The position numbers and the translations under genes are program-made. DNA of 64,000 bases from Ursus arctos (Eukaryota; Chordata; Mammalia; Carnivora; Ursidae): NCBI RefSeq assembly GCF_023065955.2, contig NW_026622985.1, positions 70,297,931 to 70,361,930 of the forward strand, read 5' to 3'. Shown in pieces: positions 1 to 12,620 of the stretch (position 1 is its first letter; each line of letters opens with the position of its first letter). A model generated the notes under the pieces. It was given only the letters and a program-made list of their open reading frames with translations. It did no database searches and was not told the DNA's origin.

Positions 1-72
1 CTCTGACTGCTACTCCCCTTGCTTGTGCTCCCTTTCTATCTCTGTCAAATAAATAAATAAAATCCTTAAAAA
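1..72 (+). mobile_element. Can-SINE 3' end, cut by window start
   Basis: CT-rich tail with 'tatctctgtcaaataaataa' and 'aaaatcctt' plus A-tail, the standard 3' end of a tRNA-Lys-derived carnivore SINE. Confidence 0.85.
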
Positions 73-111
73 AATACTTATTACATCAGCATCCCTCAGG
101 ATTTACCTCTT

Positions 112-308
112 TTTAATTAATTTCTTTATTTGAGAGAGAGAGAGCAGAGGGAGGGGCAGAAGGACAGGGAGAGAGAAACTCAAGCCATCTCCGTGCTGAG
201 CATGGAGCTTGACAGGGGACTCCATCCCATGACCCTGAGATCAGACCTGAGGCAAGGGTCCAAAACCAAGAGTCAGACGCTTAACCAGCTGCGCCACCCG
301 GGCACCCC
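112..308 (-). mobile_element. Can-SINE, antisense
   Basis: Reverse-complement Can-SINE: 'tttatttgagagagag' tail region through 'gcttaaccagctgcgccacc' and 'gggcacccc' head. Diverged, so an older copy. Confidence 0.88.
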
Positions 309-324
309 AGTGTTTACTTTTTTA

Positions 325-715
325 GGGCTGCCATAAAGTACCACAAACTGGTGGCTTATAACAACAGAAATTAATTTTCCTACAGTCTGCAATCAAGGTG
401 TCACCAGTGATATGTCCAAAGACTAAGCAGAATCCTTTCTTGCCTCTTCCCAGCTTCCAGTGATAGCCATCGATACCTGGTGGTCCTTTGTCTCCAGCTG
501 CTGCCAGCATCTCTGCTTTTGTCATTCGTGGTGCTCTCCCTGTGGTCTCTTTTCACATAATGTTTTTCTCTTCTTATAGGGACTCCATTCATAATGCATT
601 AGGACCCACCTAAAGACCCCATCTTAACATCTGCAGAGAACTTATTTCCAAATAAAGCCGCTGGGGGTTAGGACTTCCACATATCTTTTTGAGGGACACA
701 GTGCAACTGACAACA
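325..715 (-). mobile_element. MaLR-type LTR (MST/MLT1-like), antisense
   Basis: Contains 'gggctgccataaagtaccac', 'aaactggtggcttataacaa', 'aatcaaggtgtc' and 'gggggttaggacttccacat', the reverse complement of ERVL-MaLR LTRs. No internal coding region is attached, so it is probably a solo LTR. Confidence 0.65.
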
Positions 716-719
716 CCCA

Positions 720-1480
720 GGATCCTTTCTCTTGATCCAGCCTCCAATGGTAATCTAAAATAGGCCAACCCCTAACTTAAAATTGCCCCAAGCTCTAACA
801 TGATTTTGTCCCAAACCATGCCGCTTTCAAAGGCAAGCTGACATCTGTCTTTTACCATAACTAATATCTACCTGGTAATCTTATGGCATTAATCTTATGG
901 GATCCATTTCTAAAGTACCCTTACCTTTGATTTCCACATCATGTAATTCTTGTGTTCTATCTGTGTGTCCTGTACTTGTATGTCTGTTTTTTAATGTGAG
1001 CTCCCAGAAGGCAATGACTGATTAATGCTTCCTTCCCTTTTTCCTGTTAAGCTCTTTAGAGGAGTTCCTACAGCAGAATTTTTTGGACTCCTAAAGATAT
1101 CATTCTTTCATATATAAGCAGCCTGGCAGGATTGACACAGAGTCAGGGTGACTTCACATGCAGCCACACGTTGTATTTGGAACCCTATTCTACCGTCTAA
1201 CTCAGACTTTGACATAAATGGCTTGAACGGAAGACTGTTTACCTCTTTATGAGGAATTTTATTTCCAGTGTCCCAATGCCCTTCCTTTAATCTGGCTTTC
1301 CTAAACCCATTACCCTAGGAGTACGTCAAACAGTTCTCTATATGACTAAACACCCAATATGGCTGTGAACCAAATCATTTTCCATTGACACTCCTGGGAC
1401 CCAGACAAATGAAGAGATATAGTTGAAAATCTGTTAAAGTGAGTATTTCCCTCATCATCATCATTATCAGATCATAATCA
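720..1480. other. Intergenic, nothing firm
   Basis: AT-rich unique-looking DNA. A stretch near 985-1085 faintly resembles an L2 3' end ('gagctcccagaaggcaatga'), too weak to call. Confidence 0.4.
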
Positions 1481-1484
1481 TCCC

Positions 1485-1665
1485 GGTCATCATTAACATT
1501 TGTTAGGTGCTTGACAGCTATTTTTCTCCTTAAAAGCCCCAGAAAGTAGGTATTTTATTAGCCTAATTTAACTGATACATAAGGAAATCTGAGGTAAAGG
1601 ACATTAAGTGACTTGCTCAAGGTCACGCAGCTATGAAGTAGTAGAGCACAGGATTTCATGGCGTC
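1485..1665 (-). mobile_element. MIR SINE, antisense
   Basis: 'gttaggtgcttgacagc', 'taactgatacataaggaaat' and 'cttgctcaaggtcacgcagc' match reversed MIR including its core. Confidence 0.75.
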
Positions 1666-1679
1666 CGAGGAAGCTTTAT

Positions 1680-2820
1680 CTGCTCGGGGACACAGGACTC
1701 CAGGAGCCTGCTACCTAACTTCACATACTTGCGCTGGTAGCTGAGGACCCATGTTGTGAAGAAAAGTTCTATGTATAGGAAGAACAGACCAGTAGTGTGG
1801 TATTGGCCACACATTCTAAAGTGGTTGATAACCTCCTACTTGAGCAGAGAAACGGTGCTGAGGCAGAAGTAAGTGGGGAGAGGAAGAAAAATGAGTGACC
1901 ACAAATGGCACTCTAGAACCTTCTCCTCCTCCCAACAACTCCAGCGTGCTCTTTGCCTAATTAGATGAGCTTTTTCTTCTTTGTTCTCATTTTACTTTAT
2001 TTCTAAGGAATAATTTAGATACTTAATTATACCAAAAATGTCATGAGTGAACCAACACATAATACTTAGGAGAAAGGTGGAGAAAGAGTGGAATTAGAAA
2101 TACCAGGGTTAAAATAATAGGAATATTAATGCTATAGGAAAACCGAAAGGAGAGGAGAGGAAAGGAACACTTTCCTCTCTTCTCTCTTCAGGAAGCGAAC
2201 AAGGGCATGGAGAGACCAAAGATGCTCAGAAACCAAACAGTCTGTCTTTCCTTCATTCTTCCTTCTTTTTCCACAGCATTTATTTATACAATGATTTCAA
2301 AGTATCATAAGATGGAAGACCTCTTGAGACTCGCCCTGCCCAGAGAGGTCTCGACACAATCTTCGCAGCTGAAAAGTCTGACTTTGGCTCTTCAAACCAG
2401 ACTCTGTTTTTTGGTGAATTTCCCCCTCAATGTCATATTATGTATATATGTTTGTCTAACGAAGCTATCTGAATTGTTTAAGTGGACGGTGATCGATGCC
2501 ATGCTAAACATAGAAGGATGAATGTAGAAGGTGTTCAGGGGGTCACTGTTTGGCAGGAGTCGTTTTGGGTGAGTGAAATCTTTTAGTCAGTGCTCCTCAG
2601 GTCATGCCAAGAAGCATTGTGCCCCTCTGCCTCCTTTCCAGCCCCTGATTTGATTTGTTCCTTGACTTCAGGCAAAAGTCAGTTAAACTCATAGTACGTT
2701 TGACTTGAAAGAAGTGGGTATACTGACCATGATGACAGCAGTGTTTCTAAATTGTCGTGTTACATATTCTAAACTTGCAGAGAAGAAGAAAATAGTATAT
2801 ATTAATCATGGCTGGGATAT
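1680..2820. other. Intergenic, nothing recognised
   Basis: No repeat family or gene recognised. A 104-codon open frame at 2207-2521 has no recognisable domain, and its low-complexity Leu/Phe/Ser composition fits chance. Confidence 0.4.
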
Positions 2821-3115
2821 GCTGAGTCCTTACTAAGTGCCAGGTCTGTTCCAAGTCTGTCATTATCTCAGGTCATCCTCTCAAGAACCTTGTGAAGTAG
2901 AAATCATCAGGTTTAACATAGGAAGTTGCTGATAACTGACTGTTTATAGCCTATAAAAATGACAGTTTTATATTTTAGCCAACTCCAATTATCCCATTTT
3001 ACAGGTGAATAAACTGAGGCTTGCTGAGATTAAGGAACTTGTCCCAAATAAGTAATGGAGCCAAATATCTGAATCCAGGCAGTATGAGTCTTTTACCAGA
3101 GCCAAGAGTCTGCAA
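2820..3115 (-). mobile_element. MIR SINE, antisense, interrupted
   Basis: 'ctaagtgccaggtctgttcc' and then, after about 70 bp of unrelated sequence, 'cattttacaggtgaataaac' and 'tgaatccaggcagtatgag' follow reversed MIR order. Confidence 0.7.
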
Positions 3116-3496
3116 AGCTGTTTGAAGGACACAGAACACTTTAGGACAGGTACATACAGATTTTTACACAGAAAGTCTCTGAAAAGCTTTTGTTCTTTAT
3201 CAAGGACAGATTCCCTTCTTGAATTAGTAATGCTTTTCCTTTTGATGTCAAATGCTTAATAGAAAGCCAAAAATTTCAAAGGAAACATTACTGTAAAAAA
3301 AATTGTCCATTTTTCCCCTCAAAGGTCCTACTTTCCCAGTAATTAACCATTAATCACCTTTCTGGCCTTTATCAGAGCGATTCTGAGAATCATCATGGGA
3401 CTCTGCCACCCTGGAAATGATTCCTGCAGTTAGCCTCTGCAGTTTGCTGGGTGGTTCGATTTGTAGGAGGACAGGGATTAAGTAAATCAAAATTTA

Positions 3497-3760
3497 CTTG
3501 TTCCAAGGTGAGATCTTATGACAGAAAAAGAACACTGGACAAAAATTGAGGACATCTGAATAAAATATAGACTTTACTTAATAATAATAATAAATCAGTA
3601 TTGGTTTCTCACTTGTCACACATATAGCATAATCATGTAAGATGTTAATAATATGGGGAAACTTGGTATGGGGTATGTGGGAACTCTCCGTACTATCTTG
3701 GTAACTTTTCTGTAAATCTAAAACTATTCTAAAATTACAAGTTTATTCTTTAAAAAAAAT
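3497..3760 (+). mobile_element. L1 3' end (old L1M-type)
   Basis: Order of 'tagactttacttaataataa', 'gtaagatgttaataatatgg', 'gggaactctccgtact' and 'tgtaaatctaaaactattct' is the 3' UTR of old mammalian L1, ending in an A-rich tail. Confidence 0.7.
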
Positions 3761-4653
3761 CTGCCTAAACATCTCCCCTGCTGATTTGGCCTGGCCATTA
3801 TATCACTCAGAATCTTTTTGAAATATTAATTGAAATATTAGTATATGCTGGGGAAAGTAACACATTAGTATAGTTTCATTTTATATATTATTTCCCTAAT
3901 CTGGTTGCCCCACACTGAGCCCAATTTGCAGTTCATAGACTCCTCCTCAGAAGGCCCTCAGTGACGGTAAGGGTATCCCTAATTCATATGCTTCTGTTTC
4001 ACACCCCTTGGGGTCAGTAGCAATGCACAGGCAGATAAATGAAGGCACATGGCAATTGTACTGAAACACTAGTTATGGGGTGTGTAAAAAATATAATTTA
4101 AATTTCAAAGTAATATACACTCTGTTCTGCATGAAAGTTTGAGAAGCATTGATATGTGCAGAACAAATATTGCCTATAGATTGATATATGCTACAAACTT
4201 AAGTTTATATGTTCTTTATATCTGTTTTTCAAGGGTGTGTAGATGCTGCTGTGATTAATAAACACATTTACGTGGATCGGAAAAGGATGGAGAAGACATC
4301 CTATCTATGCAAAGTCTCTCCCTCAGCACCTTGCCTCAGCTCTCCTGCTTCTGACCTCCAGCTTCTCTCCCAAATGAGTTCCCTTCTATGCAAGTGTGAC
4401 TTAGCACTCTTCACCTGCTGACTTCTGCTGCCCCAGCATCTGCCCCAGGGTCTGCCCCTGATGGCAGTTAGCAACTTCAGTGATATTTGTCCACTCACAA
4501 CGCATCCCAGCCCAGCTTTGCTCTCAGAATGCTTCTGTTTCAAGTTTTTGTTGCTCTTCCTAATTTTTCTCCCCAGAATCTAAAAATCTGAACAAGCACT
4601 TGATTTTCCCAAGCTTAATGTGGATTTGTTTTGAAAACTTGTCCAGGATTTTT

Positions 4654-4854
4654 TTTTTTTAAGATTTTATTTATTTGAGATAGAGAAAGAGAGAGAGAGA
4701 GCACACGCGCATGAGCAGGTGAAGGACAGAGGGAGAGGGAGAAGCAGACTCCCCACTGAGCAGGAAACCAGACTCTGGGCTTGATCCCAGGACCCCTGGA
4801 TCATGATCTGAGCCCAAGACAGACACTTAATCGACTAAGCCACCCAGCGCCCCT
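4654..4854 (-). mobile_element. Can-SINE, antisense
   Basis: Complete reversed copy from T-run to 'gcgcccc', flanked by the target-site duplication tccaggattttt (4642-4653 and 4855-4866). Confidence 0.92.
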
Positions 4855-5024
4855 TCCAGGATTTTTAGACTTCTTCCTCTCATCTAACCTCAGATTTTCA
4901 GAACATACATATACCCTGCTATGACTACTTTTCTCTCTTTTAACACGTCTGTCTGATTTGAAAGAATGAGGTAGGAAGGACAAAACTAGCATTTCACAGA
5001 AAAGGAAGGATGGATGTCCCATAA

Positions 5025-5163
5025 ATTTATGAAGATATGCTCATCATTATTAGTAATTAGGGATATGCAAATCAAGCAATGAGATACCATTTTACACCCA
5101 CCACTGGCAAAAAAAAAAAAAAATTTCAACTATATCAAATGTTGACAAGAATGTGGAATGGGG
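5025..5163 (+). mobile_element. L1 ORF2/3' fragment, left part
   Basis: 'agggatatgcaaatcaagc' and 'gagataccattttacaccca' are conserved late-ORF2 L1 sequence. The element is split by the SINE at 5164-5338 and resumes after it. Confidence 0.75.
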
Positions 5164-5304
5164 GGGTGGCACCTGAGTGGCTCAGTTGGTTCAGCATCTG
5201 CCTTCCGCTCGGGTCATGATCCCAGGGTCCTCGGATCAAGCCTCCCTCTGCCTGCTGCTCCCCCTGGTTGTGCTTTCCCTCTCTCTCCATCAAATGGATA
5301 AATA

Positions 5305-5335
<31 letters not shown>

Positions 5336-5338
5336 GAC
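5164..5338 (+). mobile_element. Can-SINE inserted in L1
   Basis: Head 'gtggcacctgagtggctcag' to a 24-base A-tail, flanked by tggaatgggg (5154-5163 and 5339-5348). It splits an older L1. Confidence 0.92.
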
Positions 5339-5969
5339 TGGAATGGGGAACCGTGGGAATTCACAAACACTCCCACTAGAGTATAAATTTGTACAATCAC
5401 TTTGCATTGTTTGTTAGCACCCTCTAGTAAGGTTCAGGATGTGCATGCCCTGTGACCAAAGAATTCTATCCTCAGATATAAGAATACTCCCAGCAGTATT
5501 ATTAATAATAGCAAAAAAACCCTGGAAGCACTACAAATGTCTATCGATGATTGAATGAATAAATGAATGGTAGTCCATTCACACAATGAAATGTTATTCA
5601 AAAAAAAAAATGAAGGGGGTGGGAAGAAGAACTACATCTACACACAATTTTAGTTTTGGGTAAATCTAAGGAAAGAACTAAGTACCCGAAGAATATATAA
5701 CAGTATGAGGTTACACTTATTCAAAGTTCAAAAACAGGAAAACTATATTGGGTAAATACATATATCTTCATATATCCATATATATGTGAGAAAATATAAA
5801 AAACAAAACAGCGATTAACACAAAGTTCAGGATTGTAATTGCCTAGAGTAAGAGTGCAGGGGGTACACAGTGGGCTTCAACGTACTGGTAAAATATTGTA
5901 TCTTTAGCTGGATGGAGGGTACATGAATGCTTATTTTATTATTCTTTAAACTGTGTAAATGTTGTATAC
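5339..5969 (+). mobile_element. L1 3' fragment, right part
   Basis: Continuation of the L1 at 5025: 'aatagcaaaaaaaccctgga', 'aaatgtctatcgatgattga' and 'ggtacatgaatgcttatttt'. Heavily mutated. Confidence 0.72.
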
Positions 5970-5974
5970 ATCTA

Positions 5975-6420
5975 TCGCAAGTTGAGATCCCTGAGAAGCA
6001 GCCTCTGAGACGGAGATCATCATGCAAGAGGTCTCTCTGGGAACGTTCTTAGGATCAACACACTTAGGGAAGGGAACTGAAGAAAGCAGGACTGGACTGG
6101 GGAGACGTTATCAGCAATACAGGTCTCCATGAAGGGCACAACCAACATATAGAGAGTTTGAAGCTGGGATGACCCTTCAGAGTCGTCCTGATTTGGTGAT
6201 GGGGGCTGGTCTTCATATACCCACACCCATCAGCCATTGGATATGAGCCTCCCTTGGGAAAAGGTCTTGACCTTGAGCACAGCACCTTTGTTCGGTCATG
6301 GCCACACAGGGGGCTCACAGCAGAGGGTTTCTTGCTGGCCAAGCTCCCAGCAGCTGGGTCTAAGTCCTTCGTTCATGAAAGGGGTCAGGCGACATATCCC
6401 AGTGTTCACAGCTTTGTTTT
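5975..6420. repeat. Probable ancient interspersed repeat, family not named
   Basis: 'gagaagcagcctctgagacg', 'gatgacccttcagagtcgtc' and 'ggtcatggccacacaggggg' look to me like a dispersed mammalian element I have seen elsewhere, but I cannot name it. It explains the overlapping short open frames on both strands here. Confidence 0.35.
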
Positions 6421-6830
6421 ATGTGTGGTGTTTTTCACCAAAAAAAAAAAAAAATGTTTAAGAGGAAAGAAAGTAAGGCAGGAAGGACAAGATGCACAAG
6501 GAAATTGTTTAGGAGTGGTACAGACTCTCAGACAAGACGGGACAAAGTCAGGAACTGAAAGCAATGAGGTAGGATGAGGGATGAACTAAGCTGAGAGTTA
6601 GGAGTGTCTATCCGTGGAGTTGCACACAGGTTTTCTGCTGGTTGATGTGAAACCAGTGAATCAGAGGTGATTTGGTACTATAACCCAGACTATTATGAAT
6701 AACAGATAGAGAAGAGTCAGCTTCATGGGGCGAGGGAGTGTGACAACTCACAGGAAGTTCATGTTGCATATTGAGCCCTGCTTTGTCCCCACCTGACTAC
6801 GAGGGACGGATGTGGATAAGGACTTTTATT

Positions 6831-7020
6831 ATTATTTTTTTAGAGCTATTTATTTGAGGGGGGAGGGGCAGGAGGAGAGGGAGAGAAAGAGACGGAAAAA
6901 AGTAGACTCCCCACTGAGCACTGAGCCTGATGTGGGCCTTAATCTCACAACCCTGGGATCATGACCTGAGCCGAAATCAAGAGTCAGATGCTTAACCTAC
7001 TGAGCCACCCAGGGGCCCTG
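6831..7020 (-). mobile_element. Can-SINE, antisense
   Basis: Reversed copy ending 'gagccacccaggggccc', flanked by aggacttttatt (6819-6830 and 7021-7032). Confidence 0.92.
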
Positions 7021-7079
7021 AGGACTTTTATTCAGAGTCTGGGAAATCTCTGTTCCTTTGACTATACAATGGATCAGGG

Positions 7080-7096
7080 CGGGGGGGGGGGGGGGT
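7080..7096 (+). repeat. Poly-G run
   Basis: Long G homopolymer in an AT-rich context; its length is prone to sequencing error. Confidence 0.8.
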
Positions 7097-7208
7097 CCAC
7101 TAGGGTGCTGCAAGATATCTCAATAATTCTAGTCTTAGAATATGTTTAAATGACAGTATGAGGTCACTTTGTCTTCTCTCCTGCTGCTAACCATCTCAGC
7201 ATAATAAA

Positions 7209-7450
7209 TGCCACTGTTTATTTGTTATTTACTATAAATCAGGCATTGGTTTACATGCTTTACATGTATTATCTCATTGATTCTTCGCCACAGCTAAATG
7301 ATAGGTACTATAATTATTTCCATTTTATTGATAAGAAAACCAAGGCACAGGTGAGTTAGATCACTCATTCAACATGTCAAAGCTAGGAAGCAATAGGATG
7401 AGCATTGAATTTAAGCAGCTTGGCTCCAGAAACCATCTTCTGAACACTCA
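7209..7450 (-). mobile_element. MIR SINE, antisense
   Basis: 'tttacatgtattatctcatt', 'taggtactataattatttcc' and 'gaaaaccaaggcacaggtg' in reversed MIR order. Confidence 0.78.
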
Positions 7451-9415
7451 ATCTCCTCCCAGGTATGGGAAAGGGTCAGTCTCAGCGGTGACAGGAGCTC
7501 TGTGTACCGCACAGCTCCCTGGGCAGGGACGCAGCTTGACAAACGGTCTGAGTGCTGAGATGCAGACACGGCGTGCAGGCGTGGAGCGCTGCCTGGCGGG
7601 GGGATGGCGGCAGGGTGACAGCAGAGCTCTGAGCACCCAGCTTTACCCTGGGTCTTGCTGTGACTTCACCGCAGCTGGCAGGAGCTCCCCCCCTGTGCCC
7701 CCAAGACTGTTCCATATCACAGCTGCTCCCCCTAAACACAAAATTGAGGAATAGTTAAGATCGTAACCTGAAGTTCTTATCTGCAGATGGATTTTGAGAG
7801 AATAAGGTGAGTGGTATCACTAGCCAAGAAAGGATGTGAAAAATGTCTCAGTTCTTGGAGAAGTGGAAAAGCTAAGTGAAAAAGAAAGGAACTACAGGTT
7901 TTCTGAACATTTCAGAAAACGTCAATACTGGGACGGGAACTTTTAGGACTGTCCCCACAGCAGAGGGGTTAAGAGCCGGCCTCCGGAGGCCGACTCCATC
8001 TGAACACCCGGGGCCCCTGAACAAGATGGTGAAATTCTCCGCACTGGAGGCCCGGAGGAGATGGCACTCACCTCATGGCCCTGCCGTGGAACGCGTATAG
8101 AGTTAACATGTGTCCAGTGTTTAGAACCAGGCCTGACCCAAATTGTTCTCAGTACCTATGTGCTATTATTATCTCTTCCTGGGTAGTAGGATATTGTTTG
8201 CCCTGACAATTCGATTCCGGCCTTTCTTTTTTCCTCCAGGAAATCAGGGTGTGGTTCTGGGATCAAAACCATTCAGAGTAACAAAGTAACTTAGCTATTC
8301 TGTCTGGAAGGAAGGCAAGTATTCCAAGTTCATAGGTAGGCTAGTTCTAATACCTGGAAACACATCAAAGTTTATGATTTAAAAAACAGAAGACACCATC
8401 ACACTCTCTGGCTCTCTGGTTCCTCATAGGTAAAGTGTGGTGGTGGTCGTGGGTTCAGTGGGGGGCCTCTAAATCAGCTTGGTGCCGCAGGCCTCCCAGG
8501 ATGGGTGGGGAGACGCTGCGCTGGCAAGACCCCAGCCCCACACTTCAACCAGACTGGCTCCAATTGCATCTGCTTTCGGTATTTTTCGTAAGTGTAAGAA
8601 CAGAACACCTGTAGGTGGAGACAGAGCGGAATACAAGCCCTTGACTAAAAATGTAATCAAGTTCTTCCTGGAGTAAGAGTCTCAAGGCTCCTCTTTTTAT
8701 AATTAAGGGCATAGCCATTAAAATATTATAGCCTTGTCTTTAATTCATGACAGACCCAAATGAGCACAGTCTGGGAAGCAGCAGGGAGGGTATGAACAGA
8801 TTGAGTTAATTCCTGTGCTGAATATGAATAGGGTGCCACAGAAAGGGCGATGCTTTGCAAATCGAAGACAGAAAATATTTTTATCCTTTAATATTTAAAC
8901 AGCTCTGTCTCTAAGAAACCCTTTTCTGATGGCAGATTTGTGTTGGGCAGGCCCACCAGGGTGGACTTAGTCATTCGACACAGGAGGCACAGCACTTGGG
9001 GCCCATGATGCTTTTAGGGCCCCATGGAAAAGTTTTAATTTTCATTTCTTTTAGAATCAGAAGGAAAAATATATATATTACTATATACAATAATGAATTC
9101 AGCCTGGATTAATTCATCTTTGTACCAGCACAATCATACAATGCAATTTTAAACTTTTTTTTAAGAAGGACTCCACAAAGGCAAACAGGCTAGCAGCCCA
9201 CTAATGTCATAAGGCAGCCCCGAGGCCTCCAGCTCACAGCAGCACAAGGTCACCAACAGGACCCCATGTGCAGGGCCCAAGCCCCGTCCCCACTGCACGT
9301 TAAGTGCCAAATCCTTGTGACGTGTCTTGGAACTTAATCCCGTCAGCTGCCTTCCTTGCTTGTCCTGATGAATCCGACTACCGCATTATGAGAACTTCCG
9401 GTGGTGGCAAGTCAA
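7450..9415. other. Intergenic, no gene recognised
   Basis: A GC-richer patch at 7480-8090 carries a 126-codon + open frame (7374-7754) and antisense shadows. It starts inside the MIR and shows no domain, so I do not call it a gene. Around 8950-9300 there may be an old dispersed repeat. Confidence 0.4.
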
Positions 9416-9419
9416 CAGG

Positions 9420-9535
9420 GTGGGCATCACCTGGGACTTGTTAGAAATGCAAAGTTCCAAGCCCCACCCAAGGCCTAACCAATCAGAATCTGCCTTTTCA
9501 CAAGATTCGGAGCCAGTTGCGAGCACACTGAAATT
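9420..9535 (+). mobile_element. MER5A-type hAT fragment
   Basis: 'catcacctgggacttgttag', 'aaatgcaaagttccaagccc' and 'caatcagaatctgcc' resemble the internal part of MER5A, a non-autonomous hAT-Charlie transposon. Confidence 0.65.
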
Positions 9536-9539
9536 GTAA

Positions 9540-11470
9540 CGTTCTGGACGAGGCCAGATGATTCCGCCGGAGGAACTGAGGACTGCGGGGAGAGAAGGCC
9601 GACCCTGGCACCAGGTCAATGCCTGAGGTTAACTGGGGATCTCCTGAAACCAGGAGGAAGGACGGGTAACCAGGGCTGAGGCTGAGGGCAGGGGAAGCAG
9701 GAAGGAAGCAGGAATGGAATTCAAGGGAACCCGGCACAGAGGTTTCGCCTTTACTGTGCTTTTTTCCCTTGGGACTCTGCAAAAGGTTAACTCCTACTCC
9801 TGTCCGTGCAAAGTATGAACCCCCTGAGCCCCCAGCATGATGGTGCTCCAGACCCTGAGGGGACAGTGCAGCAGAATTAACAGTTTCTGGCACCCACTGT
9901 CCTCCCCGAGCTGGTCCCAGGCGAGGGCACAGCACCCACCTGGGCCTGTGCCCCGAGCGTCGGCGAGGTGCCCAGCAGCAGCCAGAATCAACGCAGGCAT
10001 CGGGGATGCCAGAGAGCAGCTTTCACAGACCCACCTTACCAGGGGTATAAAAACGTGTCCTAGACCAAGGTGGGGGGGGGGGGGCGCTAGCTCTTAGGTT
10101 ACAGTAATGTCGCATCTAAGTTTTCTTATTAAAGAGGTGGTTGCATTGTTTTTAAATGTTGGAAAATCTCTAATCCAAAAGCCCTCTCCAGTGCCTTGGA
10201 GCTGCAGTGCGGCCCGTTGCAGCCGGACTCCCCCCTGCCTGGGAAGGCTGGGTGCACCAGTCACCGCCTTCCTCTCTTCAGCTGCTCACCGGCTGAATAA
10301 GGGCACACAAGGAGCCTGAAGATGATAAAGAGACGACAATACCGACTTTATTCCTGGTGACGCTGAATGGGAAAATACAAATAAATTCCCACACCCCTAG
10401 AAATGAGCGTCTTAAACCGCAGCAAAAGGCAGCGTTCAGAACCGCCTGGAACTGGTTCGAGTCATCAGCAACTCACCTGGCTGTGTGACCGGCTTTTACA
10501 AGCCAACCAATCAGTGTCCGTCCCTTACTTGAAAGTCAGCCAATCACACTCACAACAATAAATAAGCCACAGTGACAACCAATAAACAGCCCCACCGAAT
10601 AAAGAGTAACCAGGCTTCTGCAGACCGTGTCTTCACCGCCAAGCTGCTGCGAATTCGCCAATCCCTGAACTCCGCAGATCCGCCATGAAACTGTCTCCGC
10701 AGTTTTAGCAGCAGTCAACACAGAGAAACTGTGCTTCCTTTGCTATGGTTAGCAATCAATTCAGTTTTGTTGTGTTATTTCATACATGCAGTGAGGGTCA
10801 CATCATCCTTTGACACCCTGAACCTAGGGCTCTGTATATAACTTCCCCAGCCAGCTTTAGACGGGGAAGTTTGGTGCACTCCCTAGACAAAGTGGCCACG
10901 GGAGAGCCTGGCATTCTCACTAATGTTGGCAGCAACTAGGGGAAGAGAAACTGGAGGAATCCTTGTTTTCAATGTCTAGCTGTCCGTGGAGTGGGATGTT
11001 CTCTGGACTCTCTCCATCTTACCAAGCACATTAGTTACTTAACTTTCTTGTGAGAGAGAGCACAGTGGAGAGTGGAAATGACAGGATGGAGAAAAGAAGC
11101 GGAGATAATGCTCCACAACTGTTCCTTCCAGAGATTTGAGCCTAAACTTCCACAGAAACAGGAGGAAGAGAGAACAAGGGCTCCCCCTAAATGTTCTCTA
11201 TTCGAACAGTTTTGCAAACTGCTTAGAGACAGAAGATAAAACAATTGAGGAACACTAATAGGGCAAAATAGTCTGACAAAGACAATGTCATTAGGAGTCA
11301 TATAGGAAGAAAGAATTTCATAGAGAAGATGAATTTGAGATGACCTGGGAAAGATGGATCAAATCCGTCAAACATCAGGTCTTTATCAAGCACCATCATG
11401 TAAGGCAGTGGGTGCTGGGCTGTATAAACAAAGATAAGTCACCATCTCTAACCTCAGGAAGCTCATGGCC
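9540..11470. other. Intergenic, nothing recognised
   Basis: Moderately GC-rich to 10300 with a poly-G run at about 10073-10084, then ordinary. Open frames up to 145 codons (9498-9935, minus) overlap each other in several frames and have no domains; they reflect base composition. Confidence 0.4.
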
Positions 11471-11474
11471 AAGT

Positions 11475-11600
11475 CAATGGTTTGCAAATGTAGCTGCGCA
11501 TTAGAATCATCTGAGGAGCTTTTTAAAAATACATATAATTCTGATTTAATCGATCTGGAGTAGATTCTGGGCATCAGTATCTTTAAAACCTCAGGTATAG
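11475..11600 (+). mobile_element. MER5A-type hAT fragment
   Basis: 'gcgcattagaatcatctgag', 'gagctttttaaaaatacata' and 'ggcatcagtatctttaaaac' follow MER5A order. Confidence 0.65.
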
Positions 11601-11604
11601 GCAA

Positions 11605-12035
11605 AGAGTTCTTAAAGAGGACAAAATAACCATAAAAAATTTGGACTTCATTAAAATTGAGATTTTACACTCACTAAAGACACCCTCAGGAGAGTTAAAA
11701 CACAAACTACAGAGCGAGTGAAGATATTAGCAAGAATATATTCAACAACTGGAAACCTTATAAATGCCCCTCAGTAGGAGAATGAGTAAATAAATTGTGG
11801 TACACCGATACAATGTGGTGTATCGATACTACACACAATGAGAGAGAAACTGCTGACACACAGGACAGAAGGGATGAGTCTCTTATTTTGCTGAGTGGAA
11901 GAAGCCAGACACAAAGGAGTATATACTGAATAACTGTTAACATTTCAAGAGCAGGTAAAACTAATCATGGCAATCCAGGTCATCTTTTGGTGACTTGACT
12001 GGGAAGGGGCACAGCAGAACTTTCTAGGCAGCTAG
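11605..12035 (+). mobile_element. L1 3' fragment
   Basis: 'aaaatttggacttcattaaa', 'gagcgagtgaagatattagc' and 'gtggtacaccgatacaatg' are degraded late L1 ORF2/3' UTR. The element may continue after the SINE at 12043-12218. Confidence 0.7.
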
Positions 12036-12042
12036 AGATATT

Positions 12043-12218
12043 TGTTTGTTTATTTATCTTAAAGATTTTATTTATTTATTTGACAGAGAGAGCGCATAAG
12101 CAGGGGGAGTAGCAGGTAGAGGGAGAGGGAGCCTGATGTGGGGTTTGATCCTAGGACCCTGAGATCATGACCTGAGCCAAAAGCAGACGCTTAACCAACT
12201 GAGCCACCCAGGCACCCC
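12043..12218 (-). mobile_element. Can-SINE, antisense
   Basis: 'aaagattttatttatttatt' to 'ctgagccacccaggcacccc', with a short agatatt duplication at the ends. It interrupts the L1 fragment. Confidence 0.88.
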
Positions 12219-12436
12219 AAGATATTAAATCCTGATCTGGGTAGCAGTTACACAGTGTGTACAAGGGCAATTCTCAGGAATATAGTTGTGAACCATCAGC
12301 AACCAACATACACAGCATCTAGGGGAAATGCAGGTCTTAGCCCTGGAAGGGGCATTTGGGCAGAGCATCACGGCGCCCCACTGCATCAGGGTGATTCTGA
12401 GTGCAACCCAGGCTGGAGAGCTGTGGGTCTAAGTAA

Positions 12437-12620
12437 GTGATTCTCAAAGTGTGGCCCCTGACAGCAGCAGCAGCGTCACTGGAGCACTCATGAGAAATGC
12501 AAATTAGTGACTTTTTCCGAAGCAGAAACGCTGGCTCTGAGTAGAGCCTAGCAATCAGTGTTTTAACAAGACTTCCAGATGATTGTGAAACGCACTAAAA
12601 TGTGAGAACCACTGGTCTAA
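12437..12620 (+). mobile_element. MER5A-type hAT element, near full length
   Basis: Starts 'gtgattctcaaagtgtggcc' and ends 'tgtgagaaccactggtct', the inverted ends of a hAT-Charlie element. The middle 'catgagaaatgcaaattag' fits. Confidence 0.75.

Noticed and set aside
1485..1665. tRNA genes, because SINE heads contain tRNA-like promoter boxes
   Set aside because: MIR and Can-SINE copies are tRNA-derived; none folds as a complete, intact tRNA.
7374..7754. 126-codon + frame as a gene
   Set aside because: Starts inside a MIR, overlaps antisense frames of similar length, has no domain; due to GC-rich composition.
9498..9935. 145-codon minus frame as a gene
   Set aside because: Low-complexity Ser/Pro/Gly composition, overlaps a MER5A fragment, other frames equally open.
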